A stretch of DNA of 64,000 nt from Dyella terrae (lineage in GTDB: Bacteria > Pseudomonadota > Gammaproteobacteria > Xanthomonadales > Rhodanobacteraceae): assembly GCF_022394535.1 (NCBI RefSeq), contig NZ_CP089414.1:4030001-4094000 (forward strand). The letters run 5' to 3'. The notes under the pieces were generated by a model. That model was given only the letters and a program-made list of their open reading frames with translations. It made no database searches and was not told where the DNA came from. Below, one piece after another: positions 63,469 to 64,000 of this stretch. The position numbers and the translations under genes are program-made. How positions within the stretch are numbered: the first letter of the stretch is position 1; every line of letters starts with the position of its first letter.

Positions 63469-64000
63469 ATATTTCGTCCGAAGAGTACGCTCGTCGGCGC
63501 CGCCAGTTGATGCGCATGGCGGGCGAGGATGCTGTGCTCTTGATCGCCGCCGCGCCCGAACGTGTACGCAACGCGGATGCCAACTGGCCGTATCGGCAGG
63601 ATTCGGATCTGCATTATCTCTCGGGTTTTCCCGAACCCGATGCCGTGCTGGCGCTGTTGCCGGGCCGCAAGCACGGCGAGGCCGTGCTGTTTTGTCGTGA
63701 GCGCGACGAGGAACACGAGCGCTGGCACGGTGAATCCATCGGCACCGATCGTGCCGTGAGCGAACACGGCATGGACGATGCGTTCCCCATCGACGACATC
63801 GACGACATCCTGCCCGGCATGATCGAGGGCAGGGCGCGTGTCTACTGCCATTTCGGTCGCGAACCCGAGTTCGACGCCCGCTTACTGAGCTGGATGCGTC
63901 GTCTGCGCCAGCTGCGCGGGGGCGGTGTGGTGCCGAAAGAGTTCGTGGCGTTGGGGCATCTGCTCCACGACCTGCGTCTGTACAAATCGCGCGGCGAGCT
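63465..64000 (+). CDS. pepP: Xaa-Pro aminopeptidase (partial, runs off the window)
   Basis: The frame begins at TTG 63465 inside the UPF0149 stop and stays open to the end of the window (178 codons). It encodes the AMP_N domain of aminopeptidase P: ISSEEYARRRRQLMRMAG, NWPYRQDSDLHYLSGFPEPD, REPEFDARLLSWMRRLRQL and FVALGHLLHDLRLYKSRGEL. The metal-binding catalytic domain lies beyond the edge. The enzyme removes N-terminal residues before proline. The ygfB-pepP order supports both names. Confidence 0.92.
   Translation, partial: MNISSEEYARRRRQLMRMAGEDAVLLIAAAPERVRNADANWPYRQDSDLHYLSGFPEPDAVLALLPGRKHGEAVLFCRERDEEHERWHGESIGTDRAVSEHGMDDAFPIDDIDDILPGMIEGRARVYCHFGREPEFDARLLSWMRRLRQLRGGGVVPKEFVALGHLLHDLRLYKSRGE

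Overview
The window is about 64 kb of dense, high-GC chromosome with no prophage, insertion sequence or CRISPR array. Several features point to a gammaproteobacterium of the Lysobacterales (Xanthomonadales), most likely Rhodanobacteraceae (Dyella, Luteibacter or Frateuria relatives). These are a Clp/Crp regulator beside speD, coq7 and glcF ahead of rplM-rpsI, lpd carrying its own lipoyl domain, a large TonB-dependent receptor, and zapA-6S RNA-fthC order. The taxonomic call is inference from gene order and protein style, not from a marker search.

Region by region. 0.2-7 kb: a DUF2884-like secreted protein, an MscS channel, aceF-lpd of the pyruvate dehydrogenase complex, and a secreted protein of unknown function. 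7-16 kb: a one-helix protein, a TPR-sulfotransferase paired with a TonB-dependent receptor, DNA polymerase IV, and a DUF1704 (QEGLA/MATCAP-like) gene broken at a poly-C tract. 16-25 kb: an APC permease, a clan GH-A glycosidase lipoprotein with an in-frame stop, small membrane proteins, purC, a cytochrome c, a DjlA-type co-chaperone, rpe, and a pair of very small overlapping genes with a strong terminator. 25-33 kb: a two-component system with an embedded secreted protein, trpE with a secreted UbiC-like protein overlapping its end, and a lipoprotein.

33-47 kb is the most interesting part. Two divergent operons encode what looks like a complete pathway for salvage of peptidoglycan peptides. The leftward operon holds a transglutaminase-like protein, a stand-alone LysA, an M19 dipeptidase, a VanX/DdpX-type D,D-dipeptidase and a frameshifted beta-lactamase-fold hydrolase. 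The rightward operon holds a DUF819 permease, an SH3-NlpC/P60 endopeptidase, an L-Ala-D/L-Glu epimerase, an RpiR/MurR-type regulator, a YkuD L,D-transpeptidase-like protein, a dicarboxylate/amino-acid symporter and a DadA-like FAD oxidase. A direct repeat with 21-bp spacing lies in the shared promoter region and is a candidate operator. The block separates trpE from trpGDC by about 16 kb.

47-64 kb is housekeeping: trpGDC, a HAD phosphatase, a MarR-GNAT fusion, clp, speD, coq7, glcF, rplM-rpsI, tRNA-Gln followed by a 190-bp tandem repeat, a GYF-domain membrane protein, an MFS exporter with an extra C-terminal domain, rpiA, an EVE-domain protein, fthC, 6S RNA, zapA and its upstream coiled-coil gene, a YecA-family protein and the start of pepP.

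Five genes show 5' or internal lesions (dinB start, DUF1704, GH-A glycosidase, beta-lactamase-like hydrolase, glcF start). Two of them sit on poly-C tracts that are one base longer than the apparent in-frame length. Real phase variation, recent gene decay and homopolymer sequencing error cannot be told apart from the sequence alone.
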